Part shown: positions 33,212 to 43,856 of the stretch, one piece after another
Layout of the letters: the number at the start of each line of letters is the position of its first letter
How positions within the stretch are numbered: the stretch's first letter is position 1
Assembly: GCA_023055355.1 (NCBI GenBank)
Contig: JALJCS010000029.1
Location: forward strand, 6,438,001-6,502,000
Reading direction: 5' to 3'
Origin: Agelaius tricolor
Taxonomy: Eukaryota > Chordata > Aves > Passeriformes > Icteridae
Length of the DNA: 64,000 nt
Translations under genes and position numbers: made by a program
The notes under the pieces: model-generated
Databases searched by the model: none
Told to the model about the DNA's origin: nothing
What the model saw: only the letters and a program-made list of their open reading frames with translations

Positions 33212-33288
<77 letters not shown>

Positions 33289-33545
33289 TCATTAAAGGTA
33301 TTATTACATTTTTATATTTATTATATTTTATATTATATTTATTAGTTATTTATTTTATATTTATTATATAGTATGTATTTATTATAATATTATTATATTA
33401 TTATATCATAATATATTATATATTATATAATTATTTCTTATTATATTATAAATAATAAATATTATTATTAATAATAAATTATACTATTATATTTTATATA
33501 TTATTAAAGGTATATTATGATTTTTATTTTTATTTTTATTTTTAT
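33209..33545. repeat. (AAT)n microsatellite followed by AT-rich slippage DNA
   Basis: AAT (ATA) is repeated about 26 times without interruption from about 33212 to 33288. The following 240 bp is irregular TATTATATTTA-type sequence, ending in (TTTTTA)n near 33521-33545. Confidence 0.96.
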
Positions 33546-34579
33546 TTCTTGGTTTTAATTGAACTAAATCATGCAGCTTTAGGGGAAGGTGTAAGTAGAG
33601 AAGCAGCATTCTTTTTGGAGAAGCAAAACCAGCCCATTTAAAGCACTGCACTTGGAAAGGATCCCAACTTTCCCTGGCTCCAGAGAGGAGCCCGAGTCCT
33701 GGTTTTGCAGCGGGGTTTCCATGGCAGAGCTGAGGTCTGCACAAGCCTGAGGTTCCCAGAGCTGATGATTTCCCTGCTGGGGCTGTTCCACCCTGCCCTG
33801 AGCAGGATGAGATCAGGGCTGTGACAGGAAATTCAGGATTATTCACTGCACTGATTGATGCTGGGGATGAATCAGAGAGGAGATGTTTTAGTGCCTCCAA
33901 TTCCAAGCATTCAACAGGAACCAAACCCTGATCCAGCAGAGTGCAAATCCCTCCTACAGAGAAATTCACCCACAGCTCCTCACCTGGTGAGGATTTAGCC
34001 AGGGCCAAGCGTTGCTGCACAGATGAATTCATTCAGGCAAAGGTGCTCTGACATCCTTGCATGGAGCTGTGGAGTGAAAACCAGGCTCTCAGAGCTGCTG
34101 CAGCGCTTCCAAACAGCTTCAGAGAGATGCTGAAGTTCAGCTCAGACCAATTTCCCTGCCCTGTGCAGCACGGTTCTCATGCAGAGGTTAATAACTCCTG
34201 ATGTGTTCTGTGAACTCAGCATTTCCCCGGAATTTCAGCTTGATGCAGTGCCCTTTTCACCAGGAACACGTTTCTCCCTGCCTGCCTCCCCTCCTGCTAA
34301 TCAGTTTTATCAACACAGCCCCAGGTGAGGAATGGCTTTCAAGATGTGGAGACTGGGAGCTGGAAATTCCTGCTTCATGCAAATGATGCCAGTCAGCAGA
34401 GCCTATTAATGAGCTCCAAAAACCCAAAATCACAGCTGAGCAAAGCCAAATAGCACTGTCAATTTACACCACAGCACAGCCCGGCCTTGCAAGTTTATGA
34501 ATCTCAGTGCTCTTTAAAAAACAAAGCATTAAATCATTTAGCCTGGGAGATGAGAATATCAATTATCTTGCTCTCTATC
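33546..34579. other. Single-copy DNA, no gene recognised
   Basis: About 1 kb. A 181-codon minus-strand frame spans 33487-34032 but its C-terminal part reads through low-complexity DNA and its middle resembles no family I know. 34430-34570 is repeat-free and moderately AT-rich. Confidence 0.45.
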
Positions 34580-34912
34580 TGTCACGGACATATTTTATGA
34601 AAAATCCTTTCATTAGGAACTTTTCTCCTGAGAAGCTGAGGAGCTTCAGCTCCTCCATGTTTTGCTGCTCTGGAATGTGATTTGGAGAATTGATGTGAAA
34701 TTGTTTTTACTTGATGACCAGCGACAGCCACCTGTGTCGAGGCTGTGAGCAGTCACAAGATTTTATTGTCATTCCTTTCTATTCCTTGCTAGCATTCTGA
34801 TGAAATCCTTTCTTCTATTCTTTTAGTATAGTTTTAATATAATATATTTAATAAGTCAGCCTTCTGAAACATGGAGTCAAGATTTTCATCTCTTCCCTCG
34901 TCCACCACCACA
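34580..34912 (+). mobile_element. Solo LTR, family A copy 5, compact form
   Basis: The block begins TGTCACGGACATATTTTATG and ends CACCACCACA, giving TG...CA termini over 333 bp. Internal order is GAAAAATCCTTTC, TCCTGAGAAGCTGAGGAGC, CTCCATGTTTTGCTGCTCTG, GATTTGGAGAATTGATG, TTCTTTTAGTATAGTTTTAA, then AAGTCAGCCTTCTGAAACAT. The AT block is reduced to about 25 bp. Flanks CTATC and TCCAT do not form a clean 5-bp target-site duplication. The polyadenylation hexamer has decayed to AATAAG. Confidence 0.88.
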
Positions 34913-36037
34913 TCCATCCATCCCCCCCAGGTGCTGATTTGTGCTTCTCCTATTTCATCCTGGGTTTTTTTTTTTTTTTTTTGAGCGTGGGGAGAAAATT
35001 TACAGAGGGAAATGGGGGAAGCTGTGGAAATCCAGATTGCTGTGTTCATCCCAGCAGAGCGCAAATGCCACTGAAAAGCCTGAAAGTCCTGAAAAACCAA
35101 TCCCTTGCAGCCTGAGATCTGCCCCAGCCGTGCTGAAGGTGCTCATTTTCACAGCCAAGCTGCCTGACAATGGCTCAGCAAGGCTGGGAAGAGATCCCTG
35201 AGTGCCAGGAAAACGTCCAATCTTCAGGATTCCCTGCGAGGAACAGCTCCAAGGGAATAAAATGTTTTGTGTTATCACACAGGTCTGCAAATTTAATCCT
35301 TTGCTCCTGCCCCTGCAACAGTTTGTTTTGAATTTAGAGCTGGTTTTGGGTAAAAAAAGGAAGAAAAAGGGGGAAAAAGGCAGTTCAAGCTCGTTTTGAG
35401 ACATTTCTCCTGCTGCTGCTGCAGCCAGAGGTGACAGCAGAACTTACAGGACAATAAGCATCATTTTCCTCTCCTATATTCATTCCATAGGATTTACAAT
35501 CCAATGGGTTCCAGCTCATTGTTGGAGATCAACTTTGACCAAACTGGAAAAAAAAAAAAAAAAATCAAGAGTTTCTAAAGAAGCAAGAAATTAATTACAT
35601 TACAAACTCCACAGGAGAAGGCACCAGTAGTTTTCCTTTTCAACTTCCTGCCCTTTCTTCCCCACAAGTCTGGTTAATTTTGAGTCAGAGCCTCTCAGAG
35701 CTCCATTCTCCTGCAGAAAAGGCTGATGGAAAGTAATTGGTGTGAGAGAAATTGGAGCACGAAGGGGAAAGTGCCCTTCTCCCCATCTATTATTCACACT
35801 TCGTGGTGAGAGAACCTCAAAACGTGGGGAGGAACTTCCCCTTCCCCCTGTGAGCAGAAACTTGCCAGATTCTTGCTCTGCAGACACATTTTGTTTTCCC
35901 CTAAATAGCATGAAGCCATGGGGAAATTAAAAAAAAAATTAAAAAGGGACATGGGAAGTGTCAAAGGTTTTTTTTCAGGCTGGCAGAGTTGAGGGTGGGG
36001 AGGAGAATTTGTGTGGAGAACTCAGAGCATCTTCCAC
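34913..36037. other. Single-copy DNA, no gene recognised
   Basis: About 1.1 kb with a T run near 34966-34982 and A runs near 35550-35565. Nothing else is recognised. Confidence 0.5.
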
Positions 36038-36559
36038 GGTCTGAAAGGGCTCCAGGGCAGCTGGAGAGGGAACCTGGGCTTGGAACTGGACAAGGGAAGG
36101 GATTAAACTGACAAAAAGTAGGTTTGGATGTTGTTCTGGTTTTATAAAAGTTTTTTCTAAGCCTTCTGATGTTTACATTGCACTTTTATGTAAATAACTC
36201 GTTGTTTTGCATTCTTTTATGGAGGAGGAGAAATTTGATGGACTCTTGGTTTGTCCAGTGTCATTGGAGAGGTGGCACTGTCACCCTCCAATCCACTGCC
36301 ACTTTTGGAAATCTATAAATGTTGGAGTCAGGAAATAAAAATTCCCTTTTACCTTGAGAGAGCTGCATGTCCATATCGTGCTATTTCATATCCTATAACA
36401 ACATTTGGATTGGATTTGGGGAAGGAATTCTTTAATCTGAGGGTGCCCAGAGCAGCTGGGGCTGCCCCTGGATCCTTGGTTGGAGCAACCTGGGATGGTG
36501 AAAGGTTGGGATGGGATCTTTAAAGTCCCTTGGAACCCAAACCATTCTGCCATTCCATA
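36038..36559 (+). mobile_element. CR1 LINE 3' fragment, split by an LTR insertion
   Basis: The left part (36038-36128) has GGTCTGAAAGGGCTCCAGGG, GGGATTAAACTGACAAAAAG and TAGGTTTGGA. The right part (36404-36559) resumes with TTTGGATTGGATTTGGGGAA, GGAATTCTTTAATCTGAGGG, TGCCCAGAGCAGCTGGGGCT and TCCCTTGGAACCCAAACCAT. Joined without the LTR these follow the normal order of the CR1 3' region on the plus strand. The fragment is 5'-truncated and non-coding. Confidence 0.9.
36129..36403 (+). mobile_element. ERVK-like solo LTR with 6-bp target-site duplication
   Basis: The element starts TGTTGTTCTGG and ends CCTATAACAACA, so its termini form the inverted repeat TGTTGTT/AACAACA. It is flanked by the direct repeat TTTGGA (36123-36128 and 36404-36409). 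A 6-bp duplication is characteristic of class II (ERVK, beta-like) elements. It is 275 bp long and has a polyadenylation signal AATAAA at 36334-36339. No internal retroviral sequence remains, so recombination between two LTRs has left one. A second, rearranged member of the family is at 60.5-61.0 kb. Confidence 0.92.
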
Positions 36560-38627
36560 GGAACCAGCTGAAAGCAATAAATCCCATTTTTTGTTTCCCA
36601 AAGGCTCAGCACTTGTCATCTCAGCTCCTCAGTGGATAAATGCTCTCCCTGCCACTCTGAGCTGTCACAGGGATTTGTATCTGCCCTCATTACATCCCTC
36701 CCAGTCACGGGCTAATTAAATCCAATGTTGCTATAAGTCTCACTGAGCAAAGGAAAATTCACCAGATTAATCAGAATATCTTTCAGAAAGGGTTCTAAAA
36801 ATATTCTAAATAGACCAGAAAAGCAGATGAGTGGCACTCTCATTTATCACTGAGCCAGGCTCTGGATACAACAATCAATTGGGGTGATAGATAACACAGC
36901 ATCTTCTGCCTCTCCTCTTTCATTCTAGAAGCTCTCATTCAGAGCCAGATCAAGACACAATTCCCTCTATTATTGTCTCTCTCACCCACTGCAGCTTATT
37001 CTGGGCTGTGTGCTCAGCATTCTCTCCAGGGGCCTGCTGTTGTCATGACTCTCAATCAGGTTTTTCCCCTTCTCATTGTCCCCATCCTTGCAGTAATGGG
37101 GTTTTTCTGGAGCACACGTGTCCCTCAGATTCCCAATCCCATCCTGCCAGCAGCCTGGTAGGATTTTGCTGCTGCTCCCAGGGCCATCATGATGTCACTG
37201 CAGACATGAAATAGGAAATTCCCAGATGGTTCTCAAGGCCTGGTTTTGTTTTTTTGGTTGTTGGTTTTTGTTTTGTTTTTGTTTTTGTTTTTTTTTTTTT
37301 TTTCACAAGTCTGGGCTGGTTTTCCATGATTCATAATTTGATATTTGCAAAGCAGTTTTTAAACTTCCTCAGCTTTGCTGCTGGCCCTGATAGAACTGAT
37401 GGCCTTCTTCCACCAGCTCAAATTCATCCAGGACATTTTTAAGGATAACTTCCCAAGGGTTTTGGGTGGTTTTGGGTTTTTTTTTGGCCAGCTGATGTTC
37501 TGAGTTTATTGTTTCCTGCCTGTCACAGTGGCACAAGTCTGACTGGGCAAAACTCACAGCTCATTTGCATCAAGGACTGAAGCAGCCACTCATCATCTGC
37601 AGCTGGGCCAAGTGAGCTGTGACAGAGGGGATGGAAATATTCCCACTGGAGCAGCCAGAGAGCTCAGATCCAGGGAAATGTCCCTGCTGAGATCAGTGTC
37701 ACTTTAGCTGCTACTGAGAACATTTATTATAAATATATCATGCAATAAAATGTGGCTTTGCTTCTCTGGTGGAAGTGACCTTGCAAAGGCAGGAGGGGAT
37801 GATGGAACTCTCTGTGCCTGTGAATTCCTGCTCCAGGTCAAAAAAAAATCAGATCCTGGGGAAATCCAGATGCTGTTTGTTGAGTTTAGGGCAGTTCTGC
37901 AAAGCCAGTGCCACCTCTGCACCCCCTCCAAAACTCTCATGGAAAATCCTGGAAAATCCTGATCAGCACCAAGAGCAGCCAGCTCACACCTGGAGAGGAA
38001 TTCAGAGCTCCTGTGGCTGCAACACAACCTCTGCCAGGGCACATCATCCCAGAATTAAGAAACAAACGGGTGCAATGTGCAGGGGAAGGCAGCGTGCAGC
38101 AGATTGAGCAGGTGCACCTGAGAGCAGGGGGAACATGGGCTGGGCACCTGCCAGCTGCAAAGGACCTGGGGAAAGAGGCAGGCAGCACTGGAGGAAGGAA
38201 AGGATATTAAAACCACAGCCTCATGTTTCAATGCCAGAATGATGAGGGAAGCAAAGGAAATAGGCTGGAAAGCAGCACAATCCCCCTCAGGATGCTGCAG
38301 CAGCAGCAGGGCAGAGCGGAGGGGCCAAGGCTGAGGGAGCTGCCATTGATCATTTTTGATTTAGTGCTGCCCAGACAAGAGGAACTCGCATGATCCATGG
38401 GCTGTGTATTCCTCTATTGATCCCCAGACTGGGCTTGCTAAACTGCACATCCATCACCCCCCAGCCCTGCCCAGGGTCCCCTGAGGCAGCTGAAGAGGAG
38501 CCACTGTCCTGTCCCCCAGGCTGAGCTCCAAGGGCTTGGTGACAGCCAGGGGCTGGGGCTGAGCCGCTGCCTGGCTGATGGATTGGCAGCATTTCCAGGC
38601 ATTCCTTTCTCACTGCTCCTGGAAAGG
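36560..38627. other. Single-copy DNA, no gene recognised
   Basis: About 2 kb. A T/G-rich patch lies at 37243-37304. 36640-36900 is repeat-free and of mixed composition. Open frames up to 112 codons show no recognisable domain. Confidence 0.5.
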
Positions 38628-39687
38628 TGTCCTGGTTTGGAGAGCCAGGTGCCTGCTAAGGAAGGCAGGAGCCTCCCCTGAAATGGAGAATGTGAACCCT
38701 CCCCACCCCTCCCAATTGCTATAAATTTTAAATTAAGGGGCTCTCAGGCAAAAATATGGGAGCAGGGAATAACAGTTCTTTAATGGGAAGAAAAAATAAA
38801 CAATGCAGTAACTAAAACAGCACTGCCAGAGTCAGAACCCAGCCTGACACCCTGTGGGTCAGGCTGTTGGCAGCAGAACCATTGGAATTGTGGCTCAGCC
38901 CTCCTGCAGTGCCAGGGCTGGTTCTGCTGGAGCAGGGATCCTGGAGAAAGGTGCAGTCTCTGCCTCTGCAGATCCAGGGCAAGAGGCAGCTGCTGCTCCT
39001 CTGGGGAATCCAGTGCAGAAGCCGTGCTGGTGTTCCAGAATCTCCAGATTATATCCAGGCAGGAATGCTTGGCTGGTGTTCCAGGATCTCAGATTATACC
39101 CAGGTAGGAATGCTTGGCTGGTATTCCAGAATCTCAGATTATATCCAGGCAGGAATGCTTGGCTGGTGTTCCAGGATCTCAGATTATACCCAGGTAGGAA
39201 TGCTTGGCTGGTATTCCAGAATCTCCAGATTATATCCAGGTAGGAATGCTTGGCTGGTGTTCCAGAATCTCCAGATTATATCCAGGTAGGAATGCTGGGC
39301 TCCTCCCCCTGGGCTCACATCTCCCAATGGGATGCTGTAGTTCTTATCAGCCATGCAGGGACATTCCATAGCTGTTATCAGCAGGTGTCCCCCCAGAGGG
39401 AGGAGTGATTGTGGTCACTCAGAGAGAGAGATAAGGCAAACTGCCCACTTGACCAAAGATAATCTGCCATACAGAGGGTAACAGAAAACATCTTGCCTTG
39501 CAACCTGGGACGAAAGGGCAGAGCAGCCTGGGGGAGTTGTGCTCCCAGTCCCACACAAACTGATGGGGAGGGAGGAGAATTCACCCCCAGCTCGTCCCAC
39601 ACTTCATCCCACTCCCACTGAATTTAATTTAAAAAAAATCCCTCCTGCCAAAGTAGAGCTCTGAGCTTTCTTTCCAGCTTGGCCACA
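38628..39687 (-). mobile_element. Long ERV LTR (about 1.06 kb), passerine type
   Basis: The plus strand begins TGTCCTGGTTTGGAGAGCCA, passes CAGGAGCCTCCCCTGAAATG, ACAGTTCTTTAATGGG (complement of an ATTAAA signal), GATAAGGCAAACTGCCCACT and GATAATCTGCCATACAGAGG, and ends CCAGCTTGGCCACA. The TG and CA termini and the reversed signal suggest an LTR on the minus strand. The sequence matches, as far as I recall, a dispersed songbird LTR. No target-site duplication was found. It contains a 45-bp tandem array. Confidence 0.72.
39031..39297. repeat. 45/46-bp minisatellite inside the 38.6-kb LTR, six copies
   Basis: Units start at 39031, 39077, 39122, 39167, 39212 and 39258 and read T(G/A)TTCCAGAATCTC, AGATTATATCCAGG, then AGGAATGCTTGGCTGG. 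Two sub-types alternate (ATATCCAGGCAGG and ATACCCAGGTAGG), which suggests that a two-unit block was itself duplicated. Confidence 0.94.
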
Positions 39688-40175
39688 GCCTCAACTGCAT
39701 ATTTTGAAGGATATTTCACTCCTATTTCACCACTCTCTGTTCCTATCATCCCTGACTCCAGTCCTTTGCCAAGGTATGTCCAAGTGGGGAACATGAGGAA
39801 TGAGAAGACAGCTGGTGAAACAAATGCAAATCCCTGTCTACACCTCCTTAATCTGTTTTTTCCTGTATTATCCCTGCCAGCAAGGACTATTTCTGGCCTG
39901 GGCTGGCCTGGCTGGGGAGGGCTGAGGGGGCAGAGGAAGGCTCATGGTGCAGGCAGCAATAAAATCTGAAAGCGTGGTTGGGCTGGTGCAGATTTTGAGC
40001 TGAAGAGTCAGGGTTTGTGCCTGTAATTTTTTTACTCTCAGATGGAGGGATGAGACTCAGTGCAGAGGACAGATTGATGGTCATCACCTGGGAGCTTTTC
40101 ACACCTTCACCAGAACAACTGAAATTCTCTTTGCTGCAAAATTTGTGGCAGCTCCCACCACTCCCCTTCAGTGCC
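39688..40175. other. Single-copy DNA, nothing recognised
   Basis: About 490 bp. It could contain more of the preceding ERV, but no boundary or motif allows that to be decided. Confidence 0.4.
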
Positions 40176-40413
40176 AGCTTCTCTCACAGACTGTGGGAAG
40201 AGGAAGGGTTTTTGAGATCACAGAGGGGTTTGGATTAAAGGGGTGCAGAGATCGTCCCCAGCTTCTCTTGCAGACTGTGGGAAGAGTTCTAGGATCACAG
40301 AGGGGTTTGAATTTAAGGGGTGCAGAGATCGTCCCCGGTTCTCTCACAGACTGTGGGAAGGGGAAGGGTTCTAGGGTCACAGAGGGGTTTGGATGTAAGG
40401 GACAGAGATCAAG
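40176..40413. repeat. Minisatellite, 76-84 bp unit, three copies
   Basis: CTGTGGGAAG recurs at 40191, 40275 and 40351. Each is preceded by CTTCTCTCACAGA or a variant and followed by ATCACAGAGGGGTTTG (or GTCACAGAGGGGTTTG) and GCAGAGATCGTCCCC. The third copy runs into a reversed CR1 tail, and CACAGAGGGGTTTGGAT itself resembles the end of that tail, so the repeat may have grown from the CR1 3' end. Confidence 0.85.
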
Positions 40414-40510
40414 CCATGGCAGGGGCACCTCCCACTATCCCAGGCTGGCCTTGGACACCTCCAGGGGTGCAGGGGCAGCCCCAGCTGCTCTGCCCCACTG
40501 CCCCAGTGCA
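40380..40510 (-). mobile_element. CR1 LINE fragment, 3' end
   Basis: The plus strand carries AGCCATGGCAGGGGCACCTC, CACTATCCCAGGCTGGCCTT and GGACACCTCCAGGGGTGCAG, the reversed CR1 3' region. It is short and 5'-truncated. Confidence 0.8.
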
Positions 40511-42639
40511 GAAAGGGGTGACCCAAACACCCTGCACAAACCCCAGAGTTATTTCTCTGTTGCTCCATCCTAAGAAAGAACACCCCCAGACCAAACTCAA
40601 AGAAACCAGGGGCAGTTTTGCCCCGAACAAGGACTGAGAAAAGAATCGTCAATGAATCATTTCAGGATTCATCTCCCACCTGTCCAGCCATCATTTTCTT
40701 CTGCTGGGATCTGCAAAATGTCTCCTGAAGGCACTGATGGATCTGACAGCCCCGAATCCATCACCTGAATTCTCCCAGCAGCTCTGGAAGGATCTGTGCA
40801 TAAATCCTCACAGAGCCTCTCCCCTGCCCCTTTCCTGTAGGAGATCAGGAGTGAAGAACACAAAGATTTATTCATTTTCACCCTTTCTGATGTTCCAGGT
40901 GTAAAAAGAGGAAGCCAGGGATGAAGGGGACGGGTGGGTTAAGAGGAGAGGAAAAGCAGAAGTGAAATCAGACATTATCAGATTTCTCCTGTTGCCCTCC
41001 CAGTGCAAGGAAGAGCCACACTGGGACTCAAGGAGTGCTGAAAAACCTCCAGAGGCTCCAAGGGAGAAGTGCTGGCACGGGGAGGGAGAAATGGCACTGC
41101 CTTCAGGGGCTGTGCCAGGAGATCTCAACGTTTGGGAGAAAGCTGAAGGTGGGTTCTGACAAAAAAAGGTGTTTAGACAACCCCAAACTGAGCGTGTTCT
41201 GCTCCTCTGTAGGAGGGTGAAATAACCTCCAGCAAAGCCTCCTGTGTGCAGCAAGGATCCCAAATATTCCCAAAGATAAGGAAGGAGATGCTGCAGCAGC
41301 CCAGGACACGTGGTGGGTTCAGCATAAAAGCACAGCAAGGGCACGGCCAGAAATAACCTTGTTCAGAGGAAAAGCCATGATATAAATTTTAAATTTAGAA
41401 GAAAAAAGACTTGTTTACCTATTACCAACCAGCCCCACTATTAACCAATTACTGGGAGGCAGCTCAGAGCAGCAGCTTGGCCATTAGAGTTGAGTATTCC
41501 AGGGCCTGCTAATGGGAGATAAATTCATGGCTGGAAAATTGGATGCAATTAGAGCCATTTTAGCAAGAGTTCACAACAGAGCTGACCTTTGCTTTCACAT
41601 GCAGGGGGCCAACAGAGAGATGATGTCTGATATTATTTTATTGCCTGTGGGAAGAAAGCTTTTGTGTTGGCAGGGACCTGAACAACCCACCTCAGCTGAG
41701 GAAAACATTTGGGAACTGGGGTTAGAGACTGGTCTGGGGGTAAAAATTCCTAAATTGGAGTCTCATCTTTGCCATCAGCTCAGTGTGACAGCGACTTTGC
41801 CTCTCTGTGACTGGTTTTAGCCATCTCTGGGCTTGGCTGACTCAAAAATCCCTTGTAGCTCCCAAATTTCCCCTGATTTCTGTTGGACACTTCCCTTCTT
41901 TGCTGCTGGCACCTTCACAGGCAATGCTCACCTTGCACTGAGAGCCCAGCTCAGGCAGTCTGCTGGGGAATCAGATCATTCCAGTGAGGAAATTCCCTTT
42001 TTAGGATAAATATTAGGGCTCTTTTCCCAAGCCAGAGCAGTCCTTATCCTCTAGAAGGCTTCACCAGCACTGCTGGGGTGACTTTAACCACCACAGCCAT
42101 GAAGGAAAACCTGTCTGCAGCAGTCAGGACTGGGTGGACACCAGAACCATCTCCCCTCGCATTTTCATGCCTAAACATTTCTTTTCCTGTGCTCCCCGGT
42201 CCTGTTCCTAACCCTGGGGTCTGCAGCTACCAGGCAAAACTCTTGCAAAGTCTGGCATCTCTTAATACCCAAAGTGCTTATTTTAAACACAGACTGATGG
42301 CTTTTCTCCTAGATAATGATGATTGATTCTGTTTTCCATCCTTTGTCAAGGCTCAGCACATGCCTGGAATTTTAACTACTCCTTCTTCTGATGCTTCCAT
42401 GCATCCATCTGTTCCTCTGGATCTCTCTCAGCCTCCTGCTTTAAATAATGAACTTTGCTGGGCTCAGAACAATCTATTAATAAATAACAATCTCGGAGAT
42501 TACACAAGCCAATTAATGGTGAGGCAGCATCAGGAGCTGGGCTGAGGGATGCTGCTGAGGGGGGTGGAGCTGGCAGCCCTGGGGCACAGAGGGTTCGGGG
42601 GACCCTCCACGAGGGGCAAAGTTGTGCAAATGAACAAAC
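40511..42639. other. Single-copy DNA with a strong candidate regulatory stretch
   Basis: No gene recognised. 41360-41660 is repeat-free and includes ACTATTAACCAATTACTGGG, GGCCTGCTAATGGGAGATAA and TTAGAGCCATTTTAGCAAG, which resemble the word content of conserved developmental elements. A 102-codon frame (41512-41820) and an 82-codon frame (42078-42326) have no recognisable domain. Confidence 0.45.
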
Positions 42640-43060
42640 TCAGCTCACCAAGGAGGGAGCAGGGAGACCCCTGAGGGAGCTGGGGGTGCTCAGCCTGGAG
42701 AAAAGGAGACTCAGGGGTGCCCCCATCACTGCACAGCTCCTGAAAGGTGCCTGTGCTCAGCTGGGGCTGGGCTCTGTCTCCAGGCACTGACACAACCAGA
42801 GCACACAGCCTGGAGCTGCACAAGGGAAATACAGGTTGGATATTGGGAAAAGTTTTTTTACAGAAAGGGTGATAAAGTTCTGGAATGTTCTGCCCAGGGA
42901 GGTGGTGGAGTCACCATCCCTGGGTGTGTTTAACAAAGCCTGGATGTGGCACTGGGTGCCAGGGTTGAGTTGGGGTGCTGGGGCTGGGTTGGACTCGATG
43001 GTCTTGAGGGTCTCATCCAACCTGGTCATTCTGTGAATTTCTGTGATTCTGTGATTCTGA
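42640..43060 (+). mobile_element. CR1 LINE 3' end with ATTCTGTG octamer tail
   Basis: This is the clearest CR1 in the window: CAGCCTGGAGAAAAGGAGAC, TTGGATATTGGGAAAAGTTT, GATAAAGTTCTGGAATGTTC, CAGGGAGGTGGTGGAGTCAC, GGACTCGATGGTCTTGAGGG and a tail of ATTCTGTG-type octamers ending at 43060. The octamer tail is the known hallmark of avian CR1 3' ends. It is 5'-truncated within the 3' region; the exact left edge is uncertain by some tens of bases. Confidence 0.93.
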
Positions 43061-43073
43061 CATTCCTCAAGAC

Positions 43074-43257
43074 TGCCTTGGTTTGAACAGAACAGGTGTT
43101 TGCTAAGGAAGGCAGGAGCCTCCCCTGAAATGGAAAATGTAAACCCCCTCCCTCTGAATTATTATGGTTTTGAAATATAGCTGGAAAGAAGCTGGCCAAG
43201 CTGGAAAAAAAGCTCAGAGCTCTACTTTGAGAGGAGGGAGTTTTCAAAATTAAATTC

Positions 43258-43258
<1 letters not shown>
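43074..43258. mobile_element. Two LTR ends joined in inverted order
   Basis: 43074-43178 matches the first 110 bp of the 38.6-kb LTR (TGCCTTGGTTTG, then GCTAAGGAAGGCAGGAGCCT and CCCCTGAAATGGAAAATGTA). 43190-43258 (GGCCAAGCTGG, GCTCAGAGCTCTACTTTG, AGTTTTCAAAATTAAATTC) matches the reverse complement of that LTR's other end (39608-39685). The two ends therefore lie head to head here with the body missing. This may be a rearranged copy or two truncated insertions. Confidence 0.75.
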
Positions 43259-43288
<30 letters not shown>

Positions 43289-43440
43289 TATACATATATA
43301 TATATATAAAAATATATACATATATATTTATATATACACTATAGTATATATACATATACTGTATACACTATAGTATATATACATATACATATATATGTAT
43401 ACACTATATATATACACTATAGTATATATACATATACTGT
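43257..43440. repeat. (AT)n and (ATAC/TATG)n microsatellite
   Basis: Runs of AT, ATATACAT and CACTATAGTATATAT-type words fill about 180 bp. CTATAG-centred words are self-complementary, so hairpins are possible. Confidence 0.96.
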
Positions 43441-43745
43441 TAAAATAGCTTTACTTTTATTTCTACTATTAGCAAAACCTTGAACATAGTAGTAGTAATT
43501 ACTAATATAATTATAAGTAAACAGTCTGTTTAATCAAAATAACATCCAGTAAACATATACTAATACCCTACCCATATACTAAATACCCTACTATTAATAT
43601 ACCAGCTATCAACATCTAACATCTAAAAAAAAAATAAACCAAAACCCAAAATAAAAATAATTTAAAAATAAAAAAAAACCCAAAACACAACCAAAAAAAC
43701 ACATCTGCTCTAAAAAAAAACAGACCCAAAGTCCCATAGAGAATA
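43441..43745. other. A-rich low-complexity DNA, origin unknown
   Basis: The left half is AT-rich with many TACTA and ATAATTA words. 43625-43720 is A/C-rich with AAAACCCAAAAT-type words. It may be the remnant of an element truncated by the adjoining microsatellite, but no family is recognised. Confidence 0.45.
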
Positions 43746-43856
43746 ATTCAGTTTGGGGCTGGAGGGTGCACCAGGCCAGGAAATGGTGCAGTGATGCTCC
43801 AGCCTGCTCTGGAGCCCTCCATGAATTCATTTTTCAGGGAGGAGCAGCTTCCAGCT
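43746..43856. repeat. Dispersed repeat, copy 1 of a pair (see 45226-45336)
   Basis: GCACCAGGCCAGGAAATGGT, TCCAGCCTGCTCTGGAGCCC, TCCATGAATTCATTTTTCAG and GGAGGAGCAGCTTCCAG line up in order with the block at 45.2 kb. The spacing is conserved apart from small indels. The family is not recognised. Confidence 0.7.

Noticed and set aside
34580..34912. A 5-bp target-site duplication (CTATC / CCATC) for the 34.6-kb LTR
   Set aside because: It needs one mismatch and a one-base offset from the LTR end, so it is not a clean duplication.
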